A stretch of DNA of 46,706 bases from contig JAGWBX010000014.1 in NCBI GenBank assembly GCA_021295655.1, forward strand, positions 16,766 through 63,471, written 5' to 3'. This document shows positions 33,858 to 42,672 of the stretch, piece after piece; within the stretch, counting starts at the first letter, position 1, and each line of letters opens with the position of its first letter. The notes below the pieces were generated by a model that saw only the letters and a program-made list of their open reading frames with translations, did no database searches and was not told the DNA's origin. The stretch comes from Candidatus Latescibacterota bacterium. Its GTDB lineage: Bacteria; Latescibacterota; UBA2968; GCA-2709665. The position numbers and the translations under genes are program-made.

Positions 33858-35129
33858 ATGATGAAACGGTACGGTCCGGGCGTGCCTGCGCTGTCAGACG
33901 ATTTCAGTGGACGAGAGGATCACTTGCAGGAAAGACACCGGCACCCGCCGTTGGGCGGAATCAGGATTGTCTCGGTGGAGCAGTTCGGCGCGGGGCCGTG
34001 GGGGACGATGATGCTCGCGGACCTGGGCGCCGAGATCATCAAGGTCGAAAACCCCGGGACAGGCGGCGACGTCGCGCGTTACGTGCCTCCGTATACGGCC
34101 GATCGGGACAGCCTGTATTTCCAGAGTTTCAATCGGAACAAGAAGAGCATAACGCTGAATTTACAGCATCCGGGAGCCACGGAGGTGTTGCATCGCCTGG
34201 TGAGGATTTCGGACGGCGTGTTCAACAACCTGCGCGGAGACCTTCCCGCCCGGCTGGGCCTGGACTATCCGTCTCTGAGTGAGGTCAAGGCTTCAATCGT
34301 TTGCTGTTCGCTTTCCGCATTCGGGCGCAACGGATCTCGCGCAGGCGAGCCGGGTTACGACTATCTGATGCAGGGCTATGCGGGCTGGATGAGCCTGACC
34401 GGGGAGCCGGACGGCCCGCCAACGAAGACGGGGCTCTCCCTTGTGGACCTTGGCGCGGGCGCAATGGCGTCTCTGGGCATGGCAAGCGCGATTTTCCGCG
34501 CCAGGCAGACGGGTCTGGGGTGCGACGTGGACGTGAACCTGTTCGATACGGCGCTCGCGCATCTGGGATACGTGGGGGCGTGGTACCTGACCCGAGGCTA
34601 TGAGGCGAATCGGACGCCCGATTCTTCGCATCCGTCGCAGATCCCGTCGCAGGTGGTGCCCACAAAGGACGGTTGGCTGGTGGTGATGTGTGCAAAGGAG
34701 AAGTTCTTTCAGAATCTCGTACACGTTCTCGGGGCGCCGGAACTGGCGAAAGATACCCGGTTCCGCTCCTTTGAGGATCGCCTGGAAAACCGGGACCTGC
34801 TCATTCCGATTCTTAAGGACCGCTTCCGCCGAAAGACAACCGCCGCCTGGCTCTCGCTGCTCAAGGGCAAGGTGCCCTGTGCGCCGGTAAATACCGTTGC
34901 GCAGGCCTTTGCCGACCCGCACGTGGACGAGAACGACATGATACTGGAACTGCCGCATCCCGAGTTCGGCGCGGCCAGGGTCGTGGCCAGTCCGATAAAG
35001 GTCGAGGGTCCGCCGGTTGAACCCCGGCGCGGACCCTCGCTGGGCGAACACAACGAGCCGATTCTGAGCGACTATCTGTGCTATTCAGCCGCGGAAATCG
35101 AGAAGCTCCGCAGCGACGGCGCCATTTGA
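33858..35129 (+). CDS. Class III (CaiB/BaiF-type) CoA-transferase
   Basis: The 423-residue protein is a full CaiB/BaiF family CoA-transferase, a dimer that moves CoA between carboxylic acids through an aspartyl-CoA intermediate. Motifs include GGIRIVSVEQFGAGPWGTMMLADLGAEIIKVE, FNRNKKSITLNL, GEPGYDYLMQGYAGWMSLTGEPDGPP and SLVDLGAG, where Asp197 is the likely nucleophile by my alignment from memory. The start is uncertain: ATG 33858 lacks a ribosome site, while TTG 33924 has GAGAGGA four bases upstream and would give 401 residues, nearer the family norm. It follows the lyase by 59 bases. It would activate the acid that the hydratase and lyase then process, for example succinyl-CoA:itaconate or mesaconate. 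Confidence 0.9.
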   Translation: MMKRYGPGVPALSDDFSGREDHLQERHRHPPLGGIRIVSVEQFGAGPWGTMMLADLGAEIIKVENPGTGGDVARYVPPYTADRDSLYFQSFNRNKKSITLNLQHPGATEVLHRLVRISDGVFNNLRGDLPARLGLDYPSLSEVKASIVCCSLSAFGRNGSRAGEPGYDYLMQGYAGWMSLTGEPDGPPTKTGLSLVDLGAGAMASLGMASAIFRARQTGLGCDVDVNLFDTALAHLGYVGAWYLTRGYEANRTPDSSHPSQIPSQVVPTKDGWLVVMCAKEKFFQNLVHVLGAPELAKDTRFRSFEDRLENRDLLIPILKDRFRRKTTAAWLSLLKGKVPCAPVNTVAQAFADPHVDENDMILELPHPEFGAARVVASPIKVEGPPVEPRRGPSLGEHNEPILSDYLCYSAAEIEKLRSDGAI

Positions 35130-35204
35130 ACTGTCGCATCCGGGAACGACAACTGGCGGGCTCGCAAGCTTTATCGGGACCGCATCCACAACAAGGGAGG
35201 CCCG

Positions 35205-36050
35205 ATGGGTGAAATGTTAACGCTTCCGGCGCACTACTACCGTCAGCACGACGCGGACCTGGGCGCGGACGTTCCGGGACGCGGTTACGCGGGCTGGACC
35301 ACCCGCACACTGGACGTGCCGCTTGAAAGGACGGCGCTGGTGAGCATGCACGCGTGGAATCCCGGTCTGGTAGACGAGATACCACCGGGGCCCGGGTCGC
35401 CGTACGACGGCTGGTTCCGCATGGTGGAATATCTGCCCAGGGCGATGAGGATTTCGCAGGACGTCTTTCCGCCGCTTTTGGAGGCGGCAAGACACGCCGG
35501 TTTATCCGTGATTCACGTTGCATCGAGTGAGAGTTATACCGCGTCTAACGACGAATACCAGGGCATCAAGGCGATGGCGGGGCCGGAGCCGGAATCGGCG
35601 CGGGGTGCGGCGGAAGATCCACTAAAGAAACAGTGGCAGGCCGACCGCGGCAGGCAGATGACCGGTGCACACAACCAGCCGGACATCGCGGCGGGATTCA
35701 AACACATCGGCTTTGCGCCTCAGGCGATTCCCGATGCCGGCGAGCCCGTGGTGATCAATACCCATCAGCTGAACGCCGTATGCCGTGAACGTGACGTCTG
35801 GCACCTGATCTATATCGGGTTCGCCATCAACTGGTGTCTGCTGGCCAGCCCGGGCGGCATGATCGATATGGGGCGGCTGGGGTACGTGTGCTCGACCATC
35901 CGGCAGGCGACAACGGCCGTGGAGAACGGGGAGAGTTGCACCGAGGAATGGGCCAAGGAGATTGCGCTGTGGCGGGTATCGCTGATGTTCGGGTACGTGT
36001 TTGACGTCGACCCCGTGATCGATGCACTGGGTCAGTTGTCGGAAGGATAA
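35205..36050 (+). CDS. Isochorismatase-fold (cysteine hydrolase family) protein with incomplete triad
   Basis: The 281-residue protein resembles the isochorismatase/nicotinamidase family, mainly through LIYIGFAINWCLLASPGGMIDMGRLGYVC, whose Cys211 aligns with the catalytic cysteine. The Asp normally found in a VVDMQ-like motif after the first strand is not seen: that strand reads TALVSMHAWNPG. The Lys expected before the central helix is also replaced in VVINTHQLNAV. Only Cys211 of the triad therefore remains, so the reaction may differ or the protein may be a binding protein. GGGAGG seven bases before the ATG gives a firm start. It lies 75 bases after the CoA-transferase gene and may belong to that operon. 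Confidence 0.72.
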   Translation: MGEMLTLPAHYYRQHDADLGADVPGRGYAGWTTRTLDVPLERTALVSMHAWNPGLVDEIPPGPGSPYDGWFRMVEYLPRAMRISQDVFPPLLEAARHAGLSVIHVASSESYTASNDEYQGIKAMAGPEPESARGAAEDPLKKQWQADRGRQMTGAHNQPDIAAGFKHIGFAPQAIPDAGEPVVINTHQLNAVCRERDVWHLIYIGFAINWCLLASPGGMIDMGRLGYVCSTIRQATTAVENGESCTEEWAKEIALWRVSLMFGYVFDVDPVIDALGQLSEG

Positions 36051-36087
36051 TGACGAGTGCGGGAATCGACACTTCGCGGGGGGCCGT

Positions 36088-36750
36088 TTAGAGCGCCGTC
36101 ACGAGGGCAATGCCACCCACAACCAGCAGCGAGACAGCCCAGATCAGATCGAAGTTGATCCAGCTCCGCCGGAGCACGGCCAGGCCCAGCTTTCGGTACA
36201 CAATCCACGCGACGGCGCCCATCACAAGCCACATGGCCAACGTGTGGACGCCCACGGCCAGAAAGACGTCCGTCAGCGAGTTCATATCCGGCGGACCGTG
36301 GCCGTGATTTGCGGTCGCCACGCCCAGCAGGGCAGGAATTACCATCAGACCCGCGCCGTGCGCGGTGGCCATCAGAAACGACCAGGCGAAGAGATCTCCC
36401 TGTCCGACCTTCATTCCCACCCATCGCGGATGCCGGTAATAGTTGAACAGCTTGTAGATTCCGAAGGCGATCAGCAGGAGGGCGGTAATCCACTGCAGGG
36501 CGGACAGGGAGATAAAACGGAGGCCTGCCAGTACAATGCCGGCGACGACGGCTATTGAGGCTGCATGGCCGGCCGCGATGGGGAAAAGGGCAATCCAGAC
36601 GGCGCGTTCGCTGTTGTGCTGGAGCCCGAGAGACAGGGCAAACAGCCAGCCCATGCCGGGATTCAGTCCGTGAAAGGCGCCAAAGCCAATCATCGCCAGC
36701 CACGGCCCCATCCAGTCAGGAAGGGTAGCAAAAAGAGTCGGTGGAGGCAT
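36088..36750 (-). CDS. Polytopic membrane protein, possible metal transporter (NicO/UreH-like)
   Basis: This 220-residue protein has about six hydrophobic helices. His-rich patches lie in and near the helices: AFHGLNPGMGWLFAL (about 22-36), AAGHAAS, ATAHGAG and ANHGHGP. The HGLNPGMGW pattern recalls UreH/NicO-type proteins that move nickel, cobalt or copper, but I am not sure of the family. ATG 36750 is supported by a strong GGAAGGAGG. The start lies inside the end of the upstream gene on the same strand (35-base overlap), so it is coupled to the SBP56-type protein. Delivery of a metal to that metalloenzyme is an attractive inference. Confidence 0.65.
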   Translation of the reverse strand: MPPPTLFATLPDWMGPWLAMIGFGAFHGLNPGMGWLFALSLGLQHNSERAVWIALFPIAAGHAASIAVVAGIVLAGLRFISLSALQWITALLLIAFGIYKLFNYYRHPRWVGMKVGQGDLFAWSFLMATAHGAGLMVIPALLGVATANHGHGPPDMNSLTDVFLAVGVHTLAMWLVMGAVAWIVYRKLGLAVLRRSWINFDLIWAVSLLVVGGIALVTAL

Positions 36751-38113
36751 CTCCTCCTTCCAATCGGACCTGGTGGACGCGCGTTTCGCCGAAGTCGATG
36801 AAGAAACCGGGGTCCAATTCAAGCCCTCCGTCCGGGTCGGCGTTGGCTTTCGCCATCCAGCCGTCCATTCCAGACGGATAGAACTGGTCGTCCCAGGCGC
36901 TGTAAAGCGAATTGGTAAAGTAAATCCTCCGCCCGTCGCGGCTGATTTCCACCATCTGCGGACCACCCGACAATGAGCCGTTACGCTTCGCGTGCGGCTT
37001 TTTATTTACAATACCGCCGACGTCCACCTTGCCTGTCAGGACCGGCAAGACCGGGTCGGAAACGTCGTACTGATGCAGTTCACCCAGGCCCCAGCAGGAA
37101 ACGTACAGAAATCTGTCGTCCAGGGAGAGGTCGATATCGGTGACCAGGGGCGGTACGGCTTCGAACGCTTTCAGTATCGGAGGCAGGTCCGCCGCACTGG
37201 CCGGCACGGCCGGAATCGTGATCACCTTTCGCATTCGCCACGCGCCATTCTCGCGGAACCACGTCCAGATGGAGGCGGAAAGGTCGACCGTGCTGACGAC
37301 CACGCCGGCGAAGCCGTGGGTCTTCCGCGGATCGTGCGCGGGCCGCAGTTCGAGGAGCATCTGGTTTTCCGGGCCGATGTCAACTGTCTGATCGAGCCGG
37401 CGTTTTCTGAGATCCCAGAAATGGAGCCGGTGGCCGTACTTGTTTGCGAGCAGGTCCTCGGGTACCACCCCGTTCTCGAATTGCTCCGGCCTGCACCACT
37501 CGCTGCTCATCAGGACGTCCTCGGCAAGGTGCCACCAGAAGTCGTACGCCAGTTCCTGCGATCCCCGATGGATTTCCCATGGACCGATGACGTCGAAACT
37601 GAAGTGGTCGAGCAGGAAGATACCCCCCGGGCCATCGCCGCCGTTCGCCGAGCCCAACGCACTGACGTAGATCGCGTCGGGACCGCAATGTACGGTGTGG
37701 GGCCGGCTGTAGCCCGACCTGGCCATGAGCTCTTCGGGCTCTATGATCTTGACGATATGGGGACGGGTGGGGTCCGGCCTGGTATCCACAACGTAGATGC
37801 GCGACGTACGCAGGGCAGGCAGGATCAGGTAACGTCGTTCCAGGTGGGGGTGAGGCGCATAGGGGCACAGGGCCGAGCTGCAGGCATTCCAGCCGAAATG
37901 GTGGAGTTCGTCCCCGTTGTACGGCATCTGGAGGGAGTGGATGTTCCGACCGTACGTGGGAGACGCCGGATCAAGATCCACGACGTTCAGGGCATCGGGT
38001 CGATCGTTCCCGCTGGGATTGAGAGCGGACACGTAACCGTACCGTTCCGGTGGCGCCTGCATGGCCATCCTTGGCGATGGATAAAATGATGGATCGGGTT
38101 TCCATAAGGGCAT
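36716..38113 (-). CDS. SBP56-family (selenium-binding/methanethiol oxidase-type) protein
   Basis: The 465-residue protein is clearly of the SBP56 family that includes human SELENBP1 and bacterial methanethiol oxidase MtoX, a copper enzyme converting methanethiol to formaldehyde, sulfide and peroxide. The family signature DELHHFGWNACSS (68-80) is intact, and VVDLDPASPTYG, PHTVHCGPDAIYVSALG and LSLDDRFLYVSCWGLGELHQYDVSDP are typical beta-propeller segments. No signal peptide is visible, whereas some bacterial MtoX are periplasmic. AAGGAA precedes the ATG at 38113. The membrane protein downstream overlaps its end by 35 bases. Methanethiol oxidation is the best guess, not proven by sequence. Confidence 0.85.
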   Translation of the reverse strand: MPLWKPDPSFYPSPRMAMQAPPERYGYVSALNPSGNDRPDALNVVDLDPASPTYGRNIHSLQMPYNGDELHHFGWNACSSALCPYAPHPHLERRYLILPALRTSRIYVVDTRPDPTRPHIVKIIEPEELMARSGYSRPHTVHCGPDAIYVSALGSANGGDGPGGIFLLDHFSFDVIGPWEIHRGSQELAYDFWWHLAEDVLMSSEWCRPEQFENGVVPEDLLANKYGHRLHFWDLRKRRLDQTVDIGPENQMLLELRPAHDPRKTHGFAGVVVSTVDLSASIWTWFRENGAWRMRKVITIPAVPASAADLPPILKAFEAVPPLVTDIDLSLDDRFLYVSCWGLGELHQYDVSDPVLPVLTGKVDVGGIVNKKPHAKRNGSLSGGPQMVEISRDGRRIYFTNSLYSAWDDQFYPSGMDGWMAKANADPDGGLELDPGFFIDFGETRVHQVRLEGGDASTDSFCYPS

Positions 38114-38256
38114 CGTCGCACGTTCCTTATTAATGAGTGATTACGGAGATTCACGGTGGCGCGGGAACTGGAGGCGCCGCTGTGACCGGATCGCTCGTCC
38201 CGGGTCTCCCGGGTTGAGCCGTCCCGTCGCAGTCAGAATCGGATTTCCAGCCGTCG

Positions 38257-40262
38257 TCAGAGCTTCCGATAGTCGATGGAACCCGACTCCGAAACAAACG
38301 GACGCCCGCCAACTTCGAGTACGGAGCCGGCGGCGAGCAGGCCGGTGTCGACCTCGTCATCGACGGTTCGGACGTGCGCGAACTCGGCATCCGTCCGAAT
38401 GCTGTGGCAGGTAACCGTACTTTCAGGCCCGGCGGTCAGGACGGTGTCGGCCACGTTGCCTGTGCGAATGCGAATGGCGCAGCCCGCGGTATCACCGGTG
38501 GCGTGGATTTCGGGCGTGCCACGATACAGAACAGCGGACTCCAGAACCAGTCGTAGCGCAGCCGCGGATGGTCGTGGAAAACCTCCTCGCGCCATCGGCC
38601 CGGCCACGGGGTCGCGATCTGGACGTCGCACCGGTTTTCACGCCTGCATCCGGTAATAGTGACCCTGTCCCGTCCGCAGTCCAGCCGATTGCCGGCGGCC
38701 GTATGCAACAGCCACGACAGCATCGGCCGGTCGTGCATCTCGAAATCCAGACGGTCAACGATAATCACGGCGGCGGGCGCGCCGCGTGCATCCGGCAGGC
38801 AGAGCGTCCGCCGGACGAACCGTTGCGCGCTGGCGTAGCTTTCTCCCGCGTCGGACTCGATGTAGGGGAGGTCCCCCTGGATGTCCGCGCGGACGATGCC
38901 GTCGTTGCCAGCCGGGCCGCGGCGCTGCATCTCGCCCATCACCAGCGGCAGATTGTGGGCTTCACCCAGCGCGCCAAGGCGCAGCACTTCGGTGGTGTCG
39001 GAAAGCCGCTCGAGGGCGTATCCCGAATCGCAGGCGAAAGTTTCTCCGAGGGTGTGCAACGCGAAGTGGTTGCGATCGGCCTGCCGGTGTCCGCCCGCGG
39101 GGAAAACGTCGCACAGAAACGAAAGGAGGAAGTCTTCGGGCCGCCACCCGGATCGGACGTCCACCAGCCCCCGCTTGCGAAAATGCCTGACCCCCGGCAT
39201 GTCCAGACGATCCGGCGAAACGGGCGCTACCGACGGGTCGAAGTACAGCAGATAACGCGTGATGGTGTCGCTCCAACCGTCGGCTGGCAGATGCCAGGTT
39301 TCGCCGCCGGCCGGCGGCTTGTCGATGGTCTGCCAGAGCCATTGGGCGAGACCGCTGTTCTGTTGAGACGCCAGAAGGGAAAGCCATTCGACGTGGAACC
39401 CGTCGTTGCAGTCGTTGAGCGGATTGGGCCGCCCCGTCGCGGGGATGAGTTCATACGCCAGACCTTCCGCGATGCGTTCCCATCCGGCGTGGCTCGTGAG
39501 TTCCCGGTCTCCGCAGACGGCGAGCGCCAGGGCGAACGGCGCGAGGTAGTGCAACGTGGCGCTGCCGTAGGCCGGTCCTTCGTAGAATGCGCCGTCGCCG
39601 TCGTGACCCTTTTCGAGGAAGAGCAGGCAACGTTTTTTTGAAAGGGTCATCGCGTCTTTGAACCGGGACTCGTCCAGCACGCCGTAGCTGCGGAGTACGA
39701 GTCCGAGCAGGCCCAGGCCGATGAGTCCGATGGCGGCCATGTTCCAGTCGGGGCGGGTCTCCTCGGGGTCCGGCGGGTTATCGAGCGCAAAGTCGATGAA
39801 CGGCAGACAGTAGGTACCGATTTCCACGCGTTCCGCGTCCGTCAGTTCGTGGCGCAACAGGTCCAGTCCGATGGCCAGAACCATGGAACTTGCGCCGGCG
39901 TCCAGGCAATTGTCCCGCCAGGTGCTGTAGGGGCGCCCGTAGTTCGTGCCCCCGCAGTTCTCCACGATGCGGTGTTTCACAATCGTCCGGAGGATGTTGC
40001 AGGCCTCCGCCGCGTACTTTGCGTCGAGGAGAATGCCGCCCACGGCAAGGGTTTCTATCGACTTGGGAAGCAGACGGCCGCCGGGTCTGGTCAGCCAGAA
40101 GTCCGCACGGCGTTCTTTATAGTCGATGTACGTGGGCGATGCCGCATCGAGATGGCCTTCGCAGGCCTTCCGGAGGTTGCTTTTCAGCGAGGCGAAGATC
40201 GGACTGGCGTCAGCCCGGCGGTTCTCCAGGATGGGGCGAAAGAGTGATTCCGGAATATCCAT
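38257..40262 (-). pseudogene. Heparinase II/III-like lyase, interrupted by a frameshift
   Basis: From ATG 40262 the frame codes for a heparinase II/III or alginate-lyase-like protein: an alpha-barrel part (about 60-350; for example PDWNMAAIGLIGLGLLGL and EGPAYGSATLHYLAPFALAL), then the beta-sandwich start GGHRQADRNHFALHTLGETFACDSGY, typical of the family. Coding sense is lost around 38520-38545, and that frame ends at 38436 with non-protein-like sequence. The minus-one frame carries on with a plausible C-terminus (LYRGTPEIHATGDTAGCAIRI ... SIDYRKL) ending at 38257. A one-base deletion would explain this. No signal peptide is seen. It could be a real pseudogene or a sequencing or assembly error. 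Confidence 0.72.
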
Positions 40263-40369
40263 ATCTGATTTCTTTCAACGTTTGGATCGCCGCATTGCCG
40301 GTGGGCGGGCAGGAAGCGCATCCGATGTGATTTCGTCGTCTGGTTTTCAGAGCAACGTCTGAAGCGGGA

Positions 40370-41134
40370 TCAGACCCCGCTCATATCCCGCGGCATGAAG
40401 ATTTCCCGGCGCCGGCCGTCGCTGTATCCATCCACCTCGCTGAGCACGACGCCGGGGCTGGCCAGCGCCGCCCTGACAATCCGGCGGTTGAAGGTGTGTA
40501 CGTAATCCGACGTCAGATATTCTTCAACGGGCATCCAGAGACACGCTTCGATTTCTTCGGGCTGAGGGATGATATCGTATGAGAGCGGATTGAGGCGGCA
40601 GACAAAGTAGATGTCAGACTTGCCGTGGCGATACCCGTGCCAGTGACGGAAACACACCATCGCTTCGAATGAAGTCCGTACTCCCGTTTCTTCCAGGATT
40701 TCCCGAACGACGGCCTCGGCCAGGTGTTCGCCGGGATGCAGCGCGCCGCCCGGCAGTTTGTAGTAGGGCCTGCTGCTGCCCCGGTGTTTTTCGCAGACAA
40801 CCAGAATCTCATTGTTCCCGCTGATGACCACCCCTCCCGCGCCGATGTAGTGGGTGGCATAGCCGGGGATGAACGCGTTTTCGACCAGCGGTCGCGTCAA
40901 CAGAAGATAAGCCTCGCCGCTGTGGTGAAAGGAGAAACCCGTCTGCACCGCGACGGGTATGAATTCCGATTTGCCTATGGGAACTTCCAGCCACACAAGC
41001 TGGAAGCCTCCCTTTCTCCAGGTCTCCAGGGACATGGAGAGGCGATGGTTGAACGTATCCACGTCTGAGGGAAGGTGATCGGGGCTGATGACAATGCCGT
41101 TGAAGGCATTGGTGGTATGTTCCAGGACTTCCAT
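40370..41134 (-). CDS. NUDIX hydrolase, NUDT6-like two-domain form
   Basis: The 254-residue protein has a perfect Nudix box, Gx5Ex7REUxEExGU, at residues 130-152 (GALHPGEHLAEAVVREILEETGV). An N-terminal domain of about 90 residues (VWLEVPIGKSEFIPVAVQTGFSFHHSGEAYLLLTR) resembles the pre-Nudix region of NUDT6-like proteins. The family cleaves nucleoside diphosphates linked to other moieties; the substrate here is unknown. It sits between the broken heparinase-like gene (same strand, 107 bases) and the divergent SelA-like gene, with no sign of linkage to either. Confidence 0.88.
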   Translation of the reverse strand: MEVLEHTTNAFNGIVISPDHLPSDVDTFNHRLSMSLETWRKGGFQLVWLEVPIGKSEFIPVAVQTGFSFHHSGEAYLLLTRPLVENAFIPGYATHYIGAGGVVISGNNEILVVCEKHRGSSRPYYKLPGGALHPGEHLAEAVVREILEETGVRTSFEAMVCFRHWHGYRHGKSDIYFVCRLNPLSYDIIPQPEEIEACLWMPVEEYLTSDYVHTFNRRIVRAALASPGVVLSEVDGYSDGRRREIFMPRDMSGV

Positions 41135-41235
41135 AAAGGGATCCCCCGGATCCTTGTCGGCGCGGTTGGCGGCGACCTGAATGTAAACAGCCTGCGGCCG
41201 GTTTACAAGTGGTTTTGATACGGAATGGTTTTGGC

Positions 41236-41264
41236 TTGACAGGGTGCGGACCGCGGTTGATATT
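41236..41264 (+). promoter_or_regulatory. Promoter of the SelA-like gene, TTGACA-N17-GATATT
   Basis: TTGACA (41236-41241) and GATATT (41259-41264) are 17 bases apart. Transcription would start near 41271, about 80 bases before the ATG at 41353. Confidence 0.6.
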
Positions 41265-41352
41265 GACGTTCCTTTCGGGTTTCCGAACGCGGGATTGCGT
41301 TCGCCCTTTTGGGTCTGTATGGTGTGCCGGATCAGCGTCCAGGAGGTGGTGG

Positions 41353-42552
41353 ATGAGCAGCGTTTACGAACGCCTGGGTATTCGTACCATAATCAATGCT
41401 TCCGGGCCGTCGACCCGGTTGAGCGGGTCGATCCTGCCGGCGGAGGTGGCGCAGGCCATGGCGGAAGCCTCTCAACATTGCGTGGATATCGCCGAGTTGC
41501 AGGCATGGGCGGGCGAGGTCATTGCCGGCATCACGGGCGCCGAGTCCGGGTACGTCACGTCGGGAGCCGCGGCGGGCATCATGCTGGGCGTGGCGGCGTG
41601 CGTGACCGGGTTGGACCCGGGCAGGATGAACCGGCTGCCGGATACCGGGGGCATGAAGGACGAGGTGATTATCCCGCGAAGCCACCGGAACTTTTACGAC
41701 CATGCCATCCGCGCGGTTGGCGTAAAGCTCGTGGAAGTTGGGATTTCCGACCGGTACAGCGGCGCAGGGGTCCGGGATACGGAAGCGTGGGAGATCGCCG
41801 ATGCGATTACCGACCGGACCGCGGCGGTCGCATACGTGATAAATGCGCGGGCGCGCCCGGACCTGGCGGAGGTTGTGAAAGCAGCCCACGGGCGGGGTGT
41901 GCCGGTCGTGGTGGACGCCGCCGGGCAACTTCCGCCGCAGTCGAACCTGAAACGCTTCGTCGAAACCGGGGCGGACGTGGTCTGTTTCAGCGGGGGGAAG
42001 ACCATCCGGGGGCCGCAGAGTTCCGGGATCCTTTGCGGTCGGAAAGAACTGGTAATGGCCGTGGCTTTGCAGCACCTGGACCAGGACGTGTTTTACGACC
42101 TCTGGAATCCGCCGCCCTCGCTGATCGAGAAAGATCGGCTGCCGGGCGCGCCCCAGCACGGGATCGGAAGACCCTGCAAGGTCGGCAAGGAGGAGATCGT
42201 GGGGCTGATTACGGCGCTCAGGCTGTTCGTCGCCGAGGGGGACGAGGCGCGTCACGCCCGATGGGCGGCTGTGATACAGAGCCTCGCGGCAGCACTCGAG
42301 ACACTGCCGAATGTGCGTGTAACCGCCGCGATCGATCCCGGCAGGCCCGTGCCGGGTCTGCGGCTTGAGATCGACGAAGCCGCGGCAGGCACAACGGCGC
42401 TTGACCTGGCGCGGCGACTCATCGAGGGCGAGCCGGGCATTCATTGCAATACGGCGGACGTGTACGAAGGCGCGTTAGGGTTCGGTCCCATGTGTCTGAG
42501 GGACGGGGACGTGGAGGCGATCGGTGCGAGAATGGCAGAATTGCTGGCTTGA
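41353..42552 (+). CDS. SelA-like PLP-dependent protein (DgaE/YhfS-type lyase family)
   Basis: This 399-residue fold-type I PLP protein belongs to the group annotated as L-seryl-tRNA(Sec) selenium transferase-related, which includes D-glucosaminate-6-phosphate ammonia-lyase. It starts MSSVYERLGIRTIINASGPSTRLSGS, the usual opening. A PLP-phosphate loop follows in TSGAAAGIMLG (69-79), then VVVDAAGQLPP and the PLP lysine Lys216 in CFSGGKTIRGPQSSG. Real SelA is longer and acts with a tRNA-Sec; no selenocysteine genes are here, so an amino-acid or amino-sugar lyase is likelier. AGGAGG (41340-41345) fixes ATG 41353. An M20 peptidase gene follows 120 bases later on the same strand. Confidence 0.83.
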   Translation: MSSVYERLGIRTIINASGPSTRLSGSILPAEVAQAMAEASQHCVDIAELQAWAGEVIAGITGAESGYVTSGAAAGIMLGVAACVTGLDPGRMNRLPDTGGMKDEVIIPRSHRNFYDHAIRAVGVKLVEVGISDRYSGAGVRDTEAWEIADAITDRTAAVAYVINARARPDLAEVVKAAHGRGVPVVVDAAGQLPPQSNLKRFVETGADVVCFSGGKTIRGPQSSGILCGRKELVMAVALQHLDQDVFYDLWNPPPSLIEKDRLPGAPQHGIGRPCKVGKEEIVGLITALRLFVAEGDEARHARWAAVIQSLAAALETLPNVRVTAAIDPGRPVPGLRLEIDEAAAGTTALDLARRLIEGEPGIHCNTADVYEGALGFGPMCLRDGDVEAIGARMAELLA

Positions 42553-42672
42553 GCGTGGAGAGGAAAGATACGGAGCATGGGCGACAACATCCGACGCTAT
42601 CGGTATCGCCGGCATTGCAGAACTTGAAGCCGGGGCGCCGGCAGGGATGGAACGATTTCCGGAGAATCAGCT

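Noticed and set aside
36992..38089. Plus-strand frame opposite the SBP56 gene
   Set aside because: It is an antisense shadow. The minus frame carries the DELHHFGWNACSS signature.
38520..38545. Programmed -1 frameshift in the heparinase-like gene
   Set aside because: No slippery X-XXY-YYZ heptamer or following stem-loop was seen at the junction.
38568..39641. Plus-strand frame opposite the heparinase-like gene
   Set aside because: Antisense shadow with no motif; the minus frame shows heparinase II/III features.
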